Assembly: GCF_023195535.1 (NCBI RefSeq)
Contig: NZ_JALPNF010000003.1
Span: forward strand, 186,001 to 250,000
Reading direction: 5' to 3'
Origin: Sphingomonas faeni
Lineage (GTDB): Bacteria; Pseudomonadota; Alphaproteobacteria; Sphingomonadales; Sphingomonadaceae
DNA length: 64,000 nt
The position numbers were made by a program, and so were the translations under genes. The first letter of the stretch is position 1. Each line of letters begins with the position of its first letter. Below are positions 16,991 to 25,669 of this stretch, piece by piece. A model generated the notes under the pieces. It was not told where the DNA came from, searched no databases, and saw nothing but the letters and a program-made list of their open reading frames with translations.

Positions 16991-18298
16991 ATGGATCACG
17001 ACCCAGCGATTGCCGTTCCTGCCACGACTGATCCCCGACCGAAGTCGGCGGTCAGCCACGGCGCCGGCTTGGCCGGGCTCGCCGGCGTGCTCGCCTGGAT
17101 CGGCATCGCGCGGCATTTCGGCATGGACGGGCCCTATTCGGCGCTGATCAACGTCGCCGCGTGCGGCGCACCGATGATCGTCTGGTCGCTGCTCGTCGAT
17201 AAAGTCCATCTGAGCACAAGTACTGGTATCGACTGGTCTGCGGGCAACCCCTGGCGTGATACGTTGGACCTCAGTTTGACCAAGCTGGCCGGGCTATGGG
17301 CAACTTGGGCAGCGATCGCGGTGATTTATGGCGCCGGACGTTTCTACTGGCAGGGCAATTTCGCGTTCGCGATGTGGTGCTTCACCAATGCCGCACCGAT
17401 CCTGTTCGTCGCCTCCATCCCATACGTGCTCTGGATCGACCGCTATCTGGTCGAGCCGCGTGACGGCGCGTGGCATCTCGGGGCTTGGATGACGGGGCAG
17501 GCGGGCGTCGACCATGAGGCGATCTATGGCCATCTGCGCGCGTGGGGCGTGAAGACCTTCTTCCTCGCCTTCATGCTCGCGATCGTCCCGCCGGGGTTCG
17601 GCGACTTCGTCCGCGGCGATGTCGCATCCGTGCTCCGCGATCCGGTCGCGTTGGCGAGTTGGCTGGTGACGCTGATGTTCCTGATCGACGTGGCGTTCGC
17701 AACGGTCGGCTATCTTCTCACCTTCCGCCCCCTCGATTCACACATCCGCAGCGCCAATCCGTTCGCGGCGGCGTGGATGCCCGCGCTGATGTGCTATCCG
17801 CCGTTCATTCTCATGACCACGGGCGGCCCGCTCGATTACCATCCCGGCACGTCGGACTGGGCCTACTGGTTTCAGGGCCATCCAATCCTGCTGACCCTGA
17901 TCGGTGCGGTGCTGGTCGGACTGACCGCGATCTATGCGTGGGCGACAATGGCGTTCGGCCTCCGCTTTTCGAACCTCACCAACCGCGGCATCCTGACACA
18001 CGGGCCGTATGCGATCTCGCGTCATCCGGCCTATCTGTCAAAGAACCTGTTCTGGTGGATCTCGACGATCCCGGTCCTGACGCTCGGCAGCATGGTCGAC
18101 GCGGCGCGCGCGACGCTGCTGATGGCAGCGGTCAGTGGCGTGTATTACTGGCGCGCCAAGACAGAGGAGCGACACCTGAAGCTCGACCCGGACTACCGCG
18201 TCTATTTCGACTGGATGTCCCGCAACGGCCTAGTGCCGCGCTTCTTCGCGAAGCTGCGGGGGCAAGGGGAGGCGACCACATCCAAGCCGTCACCCTGA
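16991..18298 (+). CDS. Polytopic membrane protein with ICMT-like methyltransferase domain
   Basis: A 435-residue inner-membrane protein with about nine hydrophobic segments. The C-terminal part carries the isoprenylcysteine methyltransferase/PEMT-like signature. This includes LTHGPYAISRHPAYLSKNLF, a short gap, and the terminal ExRHLKLDPDYRVYFD-type block that binds S-adenosylmethionine. The family methylates prenylcysteine in eukaryotes; in bacteria the acceptors are mostly unknown, with lipids and small molecules suggested. The N-terminal half adds extra membrane segments with no known motif. The stop codon lies inside a palindromic repeat (18289-18370), so the last residues KPSP are repeat-encoded. 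Confidence 0.75.
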   Translation: MDHDPAIAVPATTDPRPKSAVSHGAGLAGLAGVLAWIGIARHFGMDGPYSALINVAACGAPMIVWSLLVDKVHLSTSTGIDWSAGNPWRDTLDLSLTKLAGLWATWAAIAVIYGAGRFYWQGNFAFAMWCFTNAAPILFVASIPYVLWIDRYLVEPRDGAWHLGAWMTGQAGVDHEAIYGHLRAWGVKTFFLAFMLAIVPPGFGDFVRGDVASVLRDPVALASWLVTLMFLIDVAFATVGYLLTFRPLDSHIRSANPFAAAWMPALMCYPPFILMTTGGPLDYHPGTSDWAYWFQGHPILLTLIGAVLVGLTAIYAWATMAFGLRFSNLTNRGILTHGPYAISRHPAYLSKNLFWWISTIPVLTLGSMVDAARATLLMAAVSGVYYWRAKTEERHLKLDPDYRVYFDWMSRNGLVPRFFAKLRGQGEATTSKPSP

Positions 18299-18370
18299 CG
18301 AAAGTCCGGGCCCAGAGCCACGAATGGCGGCGTTCGTAACGCTGGATCCTGACTTTCGTCAGGATGACGG
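18289..18370. repeat. Palindromic repeat, family D
   Basis: GTCACCCTGACGAAAGTCCGGGCC and GGATCCTGACTTTCGTCAGGATGAC arms, about 82 bases, between the convergent ICMT-like gene and gshA. It overlaps the last codons and stop of the ICMT-like gene. Other copies are at 24473 and 30359. Confidence 0.88.
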
Positions 18371-18411
18371 ATGAGGTGGTCGGCTACCGCACGCCCGAAG
18401 CGACAAGCGAG

Positions 18412-19785
18412 TTAGAAGCTCGATTCGTCGTACACCTTCGAGACGTCGCCACCCCAGGCCCCGTGATACTTCTCAAGCAACACCTCCGCCGGCACCTTGC
18501 CGCTGCGAACGATCTCACGCAGCGGATCGAGGAAGCCGCTTTCGTTGTCGCCAGCCCGGTTGAACCGCGCCCGCGCCGTCAGCCCGGCCCCGGCAATGTC
18601 GAGCGCTTGGCCCGCGATGTCGCGCAGCTTGCCGCCGCCCGCGATCGGCGCGTCCAGCCCCAGCTTCGGCACCGCATCGCGCAGCGCCTGACGCTCGTCG
18701 ATCGTCCAGTCCTTGACCAGATCCCACGCCGCATCGAGCGCACCCTGATCGTACAGCAGCCCGACCCACAAGGCCGGCAGCGCACAGATCCGGTTCCACG
18801 GCCCGCCATCGGCACCGCGCATCTCGAGGAACGTCTTCAACCGAACCTCGGGGAACGCGGTCGAGAGATGATCGGTCCAGTCGTCGAGCGTCGGCTTTTC
18901 CCCCGGCAACACCGACAATTCGCCCTTCAGGAAGTCGCGGAACGATAGCCCGGCGGCGTCGATATATTTCCCGTCGCGGTAGACGAAGTACATCGGCACA
19001 TCGAGCGCGTACTCGGCGTAGCGCTCATAGCCGAAGCCATCCTCGAACACGAACGGCAGCATGCCCGTGCGGTGTGGATCCGTGTCCGACCAGATATGGC
19101 TGCGATACGAGAGCATGCCGTTGGGCTTGCCTTCGGTGAACGGCGAGTTCGCCAACAGCGCGGTCGCGAGCGGCTGGAGCGCCAGCCCGACGCGGAATTT
19201 CTTCACCATGTCCGCCTCGGACGCGTAATCCAGGTTCACCTGGATCGTGCAGGTTCGCAGCATCATGTCGAGGCCCATGCTGCCGACGCGCGGCATGTGC
19301 CGCAGCATGATCGCATAGCGCCCCTTGGGCATCGTCGGCAGTTCGGCACGCGTCTTGTCCGGCCACATGCCGAGCCCGAGGAAGCCGATGCCGAGCTTCT
19401 CGCCTGCGGCCTTCACCTGCTCCAGATGACGCCCGGTCTCGGCGCAGGTCTCGTGCAGGCTATCGAGCGGCGCGCCGGAGAGTTCGAATTGGCCCGCGGG
19501 CTCCAGGCTGATGCTGCCGTCGGGACCCGACATGGCGATCGCGTTTCCGCCCTCCATGACCGGCTTCCAGCCATATTGCTCCAGCTCGCCGAGCAGCGCG
19601 CGGATGCCGCTCGGCTCGTCATACGAAGGCGCATGGTGATCGCCGTTCGCATAGACGAACTTCTCATGCTCGGTGCCGATCCGCCACGCATCCTTCGGCT
19701 TCTCGCCGCCCGCGAAGCTAGCGATCAACTGGTCGCGCGACTCGATCGTCGGGCTGGTCTTTTTAGGCGCTGGAATCGTCGTCAT
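18412..19785 (-). CDS. gshA: Glutamate-cysteine ligase, plant/alphaproteobacterial type
   Basis: A 457-residue enzyme that joins glutamate and cysteine with ATP, the first step of glutathione synthesis in the cytoplasm. Family blocks visible are WRIGTEHEKFVY near residue 36, EGGNAIAMSGPDGSISLEPAGQFELSG (substrate-binding core), LGMWPDKTRAELPTMPKGRY, and the cysteine-containing MLRTCTIQVNLDYASE. These define the family-2 ligase shared by plants and alphaproteobacteria, not the E. coli type. The ATG at 19785 gives a full-length protein. rsmE follows upstream on the same strand with a 90-base gap. Confidence 0.96.
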   Translation of the reverse strand: MTTIPAPKKTSPTIESRDQLIASFAGGEKPKDAWRIGTEHEKFVYANGDHHAPSYDEPSGIRALLGELEQYGWKPVMEGGNAIAMSGPDGSISLEPAGQFELSGAPLDSLHETCAETGRHLEQVKAAGEKLGIGFLGLGMWPDKTRAELPTMPKGRYAIMLRHMPRVGSMGLDMMLRTCTIQVNLDYASEADMVKKFRVGLALQPLATALLANSPFTEGKPNGMLSYRSHIWSDTDPHRTGMLPFVFEDGFGYERYAEYALDVPMYFVYRDGKYIDAAGLSFRDFLKGELSVLPGEKPTLDDWTDHLSTAFPEVRLKTFLEMRGADGGPWNRICALPALWVGLLYDQGALDAAWDLVKDWTIDERQALRDAVPKLGLDAPIAGGGKLRDIAGQALDIAGAGLTARARFNRAGDNESGFLDPLREIVRSGKVPAEVLLEKYHGAWGGDVSKVYDESSF

Positions 19786-19875
19786 CGCCGCGCCTTACGC
19801 GGCGATGAACGTGCCCGCTAGAGGGGATTCGGACCAATCGGTAGGTATTGCGCCGCAGCCCGTTATCCCGCCCCC

Positions 19876-20646
19876 TTATCTGTCCCCGCCGCCCGCCTCG
19901 TTGCCGCGCCAGTCGCCCGCCGCCGCCATCCACAACGCGACCGCAGCGCCCGCCGCGGTTTCCGCTCGCAGGATGCGCGGCCCGAGCCCGATTCCAACCG
20001 CTTGCGGATGCGCGCGGATCGCCTCGCGCTCGTCGGCATCGAAGCCACCCTCAGGCCCGATCAGGATCGCCGCCGGGCCGGGCCGCGTGCGCATCGCCTC
20101 CAGAGCGGGCACGCCGCCGGTCTCGTCGGCGAAGAACAGCGCGCGGTCTTCAGGCCAGTCGCGGAGCAATGCGGCAAACTTCACCGGTTCGGTCACCTCG
20201 GGCAGCGCGGTGCGCCCGCATTGCTCGGCCGCCTCGATCATCTGCGTGCGCAGCCGCTCGGTATTGGGCTTGTCGACGATGGTGCGGCGCGTGACGACGG
20301 GCTGCAGGCGCGCGACGCCGAGCTCGCACGCCTTCTCCGCCATCCAGTCGACCCGGCTCTTCTTGAGCGGTGCAGCGCACAGCCATAGATCAGGCACGTC
20401 CTCGCGCGGTCGCAGCAATTCGGTGACGTCGAGCACGAGGTCGCGCTTGCCGACGCTCGACGCGACGCCGAGCCATTCGCCGGTGCGATCGTCGAACAGC
20501 TTCACCGGATCGCCGATCTTCATACGCATCACGCCTGCGAGATAATGCGCGGCGGGGCCGTCGATGTGGAGCGGGCCGTGCGCGAGGAGGCGATCGACGA
20601 AAAGGCGCGGCGTGGATTGCGGCGGCCAGGCGGGGGTTGCGGGCAT
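19876..20646 (-). CDS. rsmE: 16S rRNA m3U1498 methyltransferase RsmE
   Basis: A 256-residue SPOUT methyltransferase. The N-terminal PUA-like domain (about 12-75) is followed by a trefoil-knot domain. Its AdoMet-binding segments are LIGPEGGFDADERE and LGPRILRAETAAGAAV, the RsmE signatures. PLKKSRVDWMAEKACELGV is also typical. It methylates N3 of U1498 in 16S rRNA. It reads in the same direction as gshA, which starts 90 bases downstream of its stop, the common alphaproteobacterial order. A palindromic repeat lies upstream. Confidence 0.95.
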   Translation of the reverse strand: MPATPAWPPQSTPRLFVDRLLAHGPLHIDGPAAHYLAGVMRMKIGDPVKLFDDRTGEWLGVASSVGKRDLVLDVTELLRPREDVPDLWLCAAPLKKSRVDWMAEKACELGVARLQPVVTRRTIVDKPNTERLRTQMIEAAEQCGRTALPEVTEPVKFAALLRDWPEDRALFFADETGGVPALEAMRTRPGPAAILIGPEGGFDADEREAIRAHPQAVGIGLGPRILRAETAAGAAVALWMAAAGDWRGNEAGGGDR

Positions 20647-20660
20647 AACTCGCCTCTAGC

Positions 20661-20855
20661 AAATCCTCCCCGGCACGGGGAGGGGGACCAGCGCAGCTGG
20701 TGGAGGGGGGCTTCCGCGAAGTTAACGGCGGCGTCCGGGGCGTTAACAGAAGCGGCACTTGCGAGGCTCTCCGCTACCAGCGGAACGCTCGCGGTGATCC
20801 CCCTCCACCCTTCGCCGATGGCGAACGGTCCCCCTCCCCGTGCCGGGGAGGATTT
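20661..20855. repeat. Long palindromic repeat, family G
   Basis: An approximately 195-base element. The outer arms AAATCCTCCCCGGCACGGGG and CCCCGTGCCGGGGAGGATTT are perfect inverted copies, with inner arms CTGGTGGAGGGGG and CCCCCTCCACC. Similar in layout to family C but longer. Located upstream of rsmE. Confidence 0.88.
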
Positions 20856-20883
20856 TAGGAGGGGCCTCTCCGGGAAGCGGCGT

Positions 20884-21045
20884 TCAGCGTTTGCGCCGCA
20901 CCCACATCTTCCGCGCCACCACCCACGCAACAACCAAAACCACGACGCCGAGGATCAACACCCCGGCAACCGCCCCCGCGACGCGGAAAATACCCCAGAA
21001 CAACGCCTCGACGAAGCGGCCGACCGCGACCGAAAGGCCGATCAC
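20884..21045 (-). CDS. Small single-pass membrane protein, GTG start
   Basis: A 53-residue reading frame: a short amphipathic N-terminus (VIGLSVAVGRFVEALFW), one long hydrophobic segment (about residues 19-43) and a basic end (RKMWVRRKR). It starts at GTG 21045 with GGAG eight bases upstream and stops at TGA 20884-20886. Third positions are mostly G/C, as in neighbouring genes. It is too short for usual length cut-offs. It lies divergent from ubiA and 28 bases from the family G repeat. Function unknown. Confidence 0.6.
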   Translation of the reverse strand: MIGLSVAVGRFVEALFWGIFRVAGAVAGVLILGVVVLVVAWVVARKMWVRRKR

Positions 21046-21127
21046 AAAAGAGGCTCCACACGCGACACGCCTTACCGGTAGCCGGCAAAGGCTTGCGCGC
21101 CAAACCCCGTCTTCCTACGCCCCCTGC

Positions 21128-22069
21128 ATGCAGACCCAGCCGAGCCACGCGGAAATCGTCCCCGACAGCGAGCACCGAGGGCTGGTCGGTAGCCTCCCGC
21201 CCACCCTCCGTGGCCTGGCGCTGCTTGCCCGCTTCGACCGCCCGATCGGCTGGTGGCTGCTGTTCTGGCCCGGCGCCTGGGGCGTCGCGCTCGCCGGTGG
21301 CGCGGTGCAGCGCTGGGACATGATCCTTTGGCTCCTCCTCGGCAGCATCGCGATGCGCGGCGCAGGCTGCGTGTTCAACGACATCGTCGACCGCGATCTC
21401 GACGCGCAGGTCGCGCGCACCCGCGCCCGGCCGATCCCGAGCGGCCTCGTCTCGATAAAGCTCGCCTGGGTCTGGCTCGTCGCGCTCTGCCTGATCGGGT
21501 TCGCCGTCCTGCTGCAACTCACCTTTTTCGCCGCGATCGTCGCGCTCGCCAGCCTCGCCCCCGTCGCCGCCTACCCGTTTATGAAGCGCATCACCTGGTG
21601 GCCGCAGGCGTGGCTCGGCATCGTCTTCTCCTGGGCGCTTCTGGTCGGCTGGAGCGATATCGCCGGCGCGCTCGAAACGCCGATGTGGCTGCTCTACGCC
21701 GGTTCGATCGCGTGGGTGATCGGCTACGACACGATCTACGCGCTCCAAGACCGTGAGGACGATGCGATGATCGGCATCCGCTCGTCCGCACTCCGCATGG
21801 GCGCCCATGTAAAGGCCGGCGTCGGCGCCTTCTACGTCGCTGCCGTCGCCTTATGGGCCGCAGCCTTCTGGCAAGTCCGCCCCGACCCGCTCGCGGTCGC
21901 CGCGCTCGTCCCCGTCGCGCTCCACCTCACGTGGCAGGTCGCGACCCTCAAACCCGACACGCACGAGGGCGCAGGCACCGCCGCGCTCGCCCGGTTCCGC
22001 GCCAACCGGTTCGCCGGACTGCTGATGTTCCTCGCGTGCGTGGTTGTCGGCACGAGCCTGCATCCCTAA
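21128..22069 (+). CDS. ubiA: UbiA-family 4-hydroxybenzoate polyprenyltransferase
   Basis: A 313-residue membrane prenyltransferase that attaches the polyprenyl chain to 4-hydroxybenzoate in ubiquinone synthesis. The first aspartate-rich motif is NDIVDRDLD (in GAGCVFNDIVDRDLDAQVAR) and the second is DTIYALQDREDD. Between and after them are eight to nine hydrophobic segments. RFDRPIGWWLLFWPGAW is a typical N-terminal block. The ATG at 21128 is chosen as it directly precedes the conserved part. Followed by pmbA/tldE 9 bases later, so co-transcription is likely. Confidence 0.95.
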   Translation: MQTQPSHAEIVPDSEHRGLVGSLPPTLRGLALLARFDRPIGWWLLFWPGAWGVALAGGAVQRWDMILWLLLGSIAMRGAGCVFNDIVDRDLDAQVARTRARPIPSGLVSIKLAWVWLVALCLIGFAVLLQLTFFAAIVALASLAPVAAYPFMKRITWWPQAWLGIVFSWALLVGWSDIAGALETPMWLLYAGSIAWVIGYDTIYALQDREDDAMIGIRSSALRMGAHVKAGVGAFYVAAVALWAAAFWQVRPDPLAVAALVPVALHLTWQVATLKPDTHEGAGTAALARFRANRFAGLLMFLACVVVGTSLHP

Positions 22070-22078
22070 CTCGCTGAT

Positions 22079-23425
22079 ATGCTGACCCCAGACCAAGCCC
22101 GCGACCGCGCCCACGACATCGTCCAGCGCGCGAAGGCGGCGGGCGCCGACGCCGCCGATGCGGTCTTTGCCGCCGACGCCGCGCTCGACGTGTCGATCCG
22201 TCTCGGCAAGCTCGAGGATATAGGCCGTTCCGAAAGCGAGGATCTCGGCCTGCGTGTGTTCGTCGGCCAGCGCTCCGCCAGCGTCTCCACCTCCGACCTG
22301 TCGACCGCGGCTATGGATGCGCTGGTCGAGCGAGCGGTGGCGATGGCACGCGAGGCACCGGAAGACCCCTGGGCCGGTCTCGCCCCCGCCGATCGCCTGC
22401 TCCACGGCATCATCCCGATGCTCGGTCTGGACGACGGCGGCGAAGCCAGCCCCGAGCAACTCCGCGACGCAGCCCTCGAAGCCGAGGACGCCGCCCGCGC
22501 GGTCCCCGGCGTCTCGAACAGCGAAGGCGGCGGCGCGAGCGCCTCGCGCAGTGTCTGGGCGCTCGCCACCAGCCACGGGTTCGCCGGCGCCTATGCCGCG
22601 ACCGGCTACGGTGTCTCGGCCAGCGTCCTGGCGGGCGAGGGCGGCGGCATGCAGCGCGACTACGCGCACAGCAGCGCCCGCCTCCGCGCGCATCTCGAAT
22701 CGCCCGAAGCAATCGGCCGCCGCGCCGGCGAGCAGGCCGTCGCCCGCCTCAACCCCGGCCGCCTGACCAGCGGTCCGACCACGATCGTCTACGACCGCCG
22801 CGTCGGTGGATCGCTGGTCGGCCACATGCTCGGCGCGATCTCGGGGCAGGCGATCACGCGGAAAACCAGCTTCCTGCTCGACTCACTCGGCAGCCAGGTG
22901 TTCGCGCACGGCATCACCATCCGCGACGATCCGCACCGCCCGCACGGCCTGCGCTCGCGCCCGTTCGACGGCGAGGGGCTGCCCGTTTCGCCGAGCGACA
23001 TCATCGAGGACGGCATGCTCGAACGCTGGCTGCTCGATTCCGCTTCGGCTCGCCAGCTCGGCCTCGAACCCACCGGCCACGCCGCCCGCGGTGTCGGCGG
23101 CGGCCCCGGCGTGGCGACCAGCAACGTGTTCATGGAGCCGGGCCATGTCCCGCTCGAAACGCTGATCGCCGACATCGAATCGGGCGTCTACGTCACCGAA
23201 CTGATGGGCGGCGGCGCGAACGGCGTGACTGGCGACTACAGCCGCGGCGCGGCAGGCTTCCGCATCGAGAACGGCCAGATCACCACGCCGGTCGCGGAGT
23301 TCACGATCGCGGGCAACGTGAAGGACATGTTCCTCGCGATGACGCCCGCCAACGATCTCGAATTCCGCTACGGCGTCAACGTGCCGACCCTGCGCGTGGA
23401 GGGCATGACGGTGGCGAGTGGCTGA
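22079..23425 (+). CDS. pmbA: TldD/PmbA-family metallopeptidase (PmbA/TldE type)
   Basis: A 448-residue protein of the TldD/PmbA family, whose heterodimer degrades or processes peptides such as microcin precursors and antitoxins. N-terminal residues 1-190 hold the GADAADAVFAADAALDVSIR block. The C-terminal beta-rich domain contains the GLRSRPFDGEGLPVSP, GHAARGVGGGPGVATSN and GGGANGVTGDYSRGAAGF segments. The zinc site HExxxH found in TldD is absent, which marks this as the PmbA/TldE partner. Its 3' end overlaps the CysQ-like gene by 8 bases. tldD is not in this window. Confidence 0.92.
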   Translation: MLTPDQARDRAHDIVQRAKAAGADAADAVFAADAALDVSIRLGKLEDIGRSESEDLGLRVFVGQRSASVSTSDLSTAAMDALVERAVAMAREAPEDPWAGLAPADRLLHGIIPMLGLDDGGEASPEQLRDAALEAEDAARAVPGVSNSEGGGASASRSVWALATSHGFAGAYAATGYGVSASVLAGEGGGMQRDYAHSSARLRAHLESPEAIGRRAGEQAVARLNPGRLTSGPTTIVYDRRVGGSLVGHMLGAISGQAITRKTSFLLDSLGSQVFAHGITIRDDPHRPHGLRSRPFDGEGLPVSPSDIIEDGMLERWLLDSASARQLGLEPTGHAARGVGGGPGVATSNVFMEPGHVPLETLIADIESGVYVTELMGGGANGVTGDYSRGAAGFRIENGQITTPVAEFTIAGNVKDMFLAMTPANDLEFRYGVNVPTLRVEGMTVASG

Positions 23426-24236
23426 TCCGCGCCGCCGCGGGCCGGAACGGTCGCCGGAATGGCTGCGCGCGATGGCCGACGCCGTCGCGAAGATCGCCAT
23501 GGAGGCCGGCGCGATGGCGCACGACCGCTTCGACACCGATTTCCAGCGCTGGGAAAAGACCCCCGGTAGCCCGGTCTGCGAGCTCGACATCGCGATCGAC
23601 CGGATGCTCAAGTCCCGCCTGTCGACCCTGCTGCCCGAAGCCGGCTGGCTGTCCGAGGAAACCGCCGACAACGGCGACCGCCTCGCGCACGACCTGCTCT
23701 GGGTGGTCGACCCGATCGACGGCACGCGCGACTATATCCGCGCGCGGCCCGGCTGGTGCGTTTCGATCGCGCTGGTCGACCGCGGCCGCCCGGTGATCGG
23801 CATCCTCGACGCCCCCACGCGCGACGAGCACTGGCGCGCCGTGGTCGGACAGGGCGCCACCCGCAACGGCGTGGCGCTCCAGACCGGCACCCGCACCGAA
23901 TTCGCCGGCAGCCGCACCCCCGTCGACGCCCTCCCCAAAGCCGACCGCGACCTCGTCATGGTCCACAAACCCAACTCGATCGCACTCCGCATCGCCATGG
24001 TCGCCGCCGACGAAGCGGACCTCGTCGCCACCCTCCGTTGGGGCAACGAATGGGACATCGCCGCGGCCGTGCTGGTCGCGAGCGAGGCGGGGGCGACGGT
24101 GAGCGACGCGCTGGGCGCGCCGCTGGTGTTCAACAAACCACGGCCGCAGGCGTTTGGGGTGCTGGCCTGCATCCCGGGAATTCATGCCGCAGCCGTCGAG
24201 CGGTTAGCGCACCGGGCGCGCACAGTGCTGGGGTGA
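23418..24236 (+). CDS. Inositol-monophosphatase-family phosphatase, CysQ-like
   Basis: A 272-residue Mg-dependent, lithium-sensitive-type phosphatase. Motif 1 lies around SEETADNGDR (with E in LSEE), motif 2 is the diagnostic WVVDPIDGTRDY, and the C-terminal metal site is WGNEWDIAAAVLVASEAGA. In alphaproteobacteria such proteins act as 3'(2'),5'-bisphosphate nucleotidase (CysQ) or inositol monophosphatase. I lean to CysQ from the SEE motif. The start is a GTG at 23418 within the last codons of pmbA, 8 bases overlap, so it is translationally coupled. Confidence 0.88.
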   Translation: MADPRRRGPERSPEWLRAMADAVAKIAMEAGAMAHDRFDTDFQRWEKTPGSPVCELDIAIDRMLKSRLSTLLPEAGWLSEETADNGDRLAHDLLWVVDPIDGTRDYIRARPGWCVSIALVDRGRPVIGILDAPTRDEHWRAVVGQGATRNGVALQTGTRTEFAGSRTPVDALPKADRDLVMVHKPNSIALRIAMVAADEADLVATLRWGNEWDIAAAVLVASEAGATVSDALGAPLVFNKPRPQAFGVLACIPGIHAAAVERLAHRARTVLG

Positions 24237-24264
24237 CGACGATCATTGGGAAGGAAAGCGGACG

Positions 24265-24381
24265 TCAAACGTCGTCTGCTAGCCACGCGAAGAGCACATA
24301 GCCGCGAAAGAGGACGATCAGAATTATTCCTGCGATTACAGGACCGATGAAGGTCCGGCCGCAGTCGATGGGCGCTGTCAT
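24265..24381 (-). CDS. Possible 38-residue membrane peptide
   Basis: A short frame starting MTAPIDCGRTF, followed by one strongly hydrophobic segment (IGPVIAGIILIVLF) and an acidic end WLADDV. No clear ribosome site is visible upstream, so the call is weak. It lies in the 424-base gap between the CysQ-like gene and the zinc-ribbon gene. The rest of that gap holds a family D repeat and otherwise nothing I recognise. Confidence 0.25.
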   Translation of the reverse strand: MTAPIDCGRTFIGPVIAGIILIVLFRGYVLFAWLADDV

Positions 24382-24472
24382 GCCTGATGCGAGGCTTCCT
24401 AGGCGAATGTCTACGATTGGGCGGAAGCAAAATGGCAGGGATGAAGAATAATATGATGTGCCCCTCCCGCGC

Positions 24473-24555
24473 GTCATCCCGGACTTGATCCGGGATCCAG
24501 AGCAACGAGCGGTGCCGTCCGAAACTCTGGATCCTGACTTTCGTCAGGATGACGG
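24473..24555. repeat. Palindromic repeat, family D
   Basis: GTCATCCCGGACTTGATCCGGGATCC and GGATCCTGACTTTCGTCAGGATGACGG arms, about 83 bases, in the gap upstream of the orphan zinc-ribbon gene. Confidence 0.88.
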
Positions 24556-24660
24556 AATTGGGAGGATTGCCGAAAGCCCGCTTACGAGCGCAAAGACTAA
24601 CTCGGTTCCAAGGCGCGGTAGCTGGTGCTCGTGTAGGGTGCGCGTCTATGTTACGAGGCC

Positions 24661-25500
24661 ATGATCGACTTTCACGACACAATCGACACCATCAAACGGC
24701 ATCTGGCTGACGGGTCGGACCGCTCGCTGACCTATGCCGCGCTCGAGTGCCGCCTTGCCATCGAGCGTATCTGCTATGACCGGCTGGCGCGAGCGCACGA
24801 CTATATATCGCACGAGGAGGTTCGCCGCTGGCAGCCGCATCTCGTGATCAAGCTCCTCACAGAGGATGTCGATCCGCATGTCGCCTCCACCTACACGCTA
24901 AGCATCAGCACCCAGCCCGCCGTGGAAGGCGAAGACCTGACGAAAAAGGATTATGTTCCGGTCGGAACGCAGCAGGGCTTCAATGGCGCGCGCCTCGCCA
25001 AGCTCTGGAATGCCCTTTCGAATACCGCGCTGCATGTCTCGTTGCCAAAATCGAGCGATGTCGGTGTTACGCAATTTGGCAGCGCCGGCGCGATCCGCAC
25101 CAAGGTCGAGCAGGCGCTGATCGAGCTCGAACGGATTGCGACCGGAACCATGACTTCGAACGGCTTCGGTCCTGGTGTCTCGTTCACCTGCGAATGCGGT
25201 CAACTCGTCAAGCGCCGCTCCGAGCAGCTGTCGGCCGGCAAGGTCGTCCATTGCATCAACCCAGCCTGCAACGAAAGCTACGAGGTCGAAATCGAGGGCG
25301 ACAACATCAATTTCGGGGTCCGGGCGGTCTATTTAACCTGTAAGTGCGGCGAGGAACGCCGGTTCCCGAAGGCGCCCCTCGATAAAATGAGAGTGAACGA
25401 GATAGCACGCTCGCATTGCTCCTGCGGTGCCGAAACCATCTTTTGCTGGAAGCTTTTCAGCGCCGTTCGCGATCCCGATGCGACAAAAAGGGTGACCTAG
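24661..25500 (+). CDS. Orphan protein: helical N-terminus plus two zinc ribbons
   Basis: A 279-residue protein I do not recognise. Residues 1-60 look all-helical, with LTYAALECRLAIERICYDRL, a pattern like HEPN-type helical domains. Residues 60-165 are mixed. The C-terminal 100 residues contain paired cysteines: CECG then CINPAC about 30 residues later, and CKCG then CSCG about 30 residues later. These are best read as two successive zinc ribbons. A further cysteine sits at ETIFCWK. Codon use is more relaxed than in neighbours, with more A/T third positions, which suggests horizontal gain. Neighbouring genes give no functional clue. Confidence 0.7.
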   Translation: MIDFHDTIDTIKRHLADGSDRSLTYAALECRLAIERICYDRLARAHDYISHEEVRRWQPHLVIKLLTEDVDPHVASTYTLSISTQPAVEGEDLTKKDYVPVGTQQGFNGARLAKLWNALSNTALHVSLPKSSDVGVTQFGSAGAIRTKVEQALIELERIATGTMTSNGFGPGVSFTCECGQLVKRRSEQLSAGKVVHCINPACNESYEVEIEGDNINFGVRAVYLTCKCGEERRFPKAPLDKMRVNEIARSHCSCGAETIFCWKLFSAVRDPDATKRVT

Positions 25501-25669
25501 GCTAGAAGCATCAATCAGCCCACCCGAACCGGCGTCTGCTTTCGCCCGGTCGAGTCCCAAAGCTGCCCGGCAGCTCCCGGCCCACATTACGGTCGCAGCA
25601 TCACATCTGAAGCAACGTCCGCCCTAGGCGGCGCCGACGACAGCGCAGATAGCCGTCATTGTACGAAAA

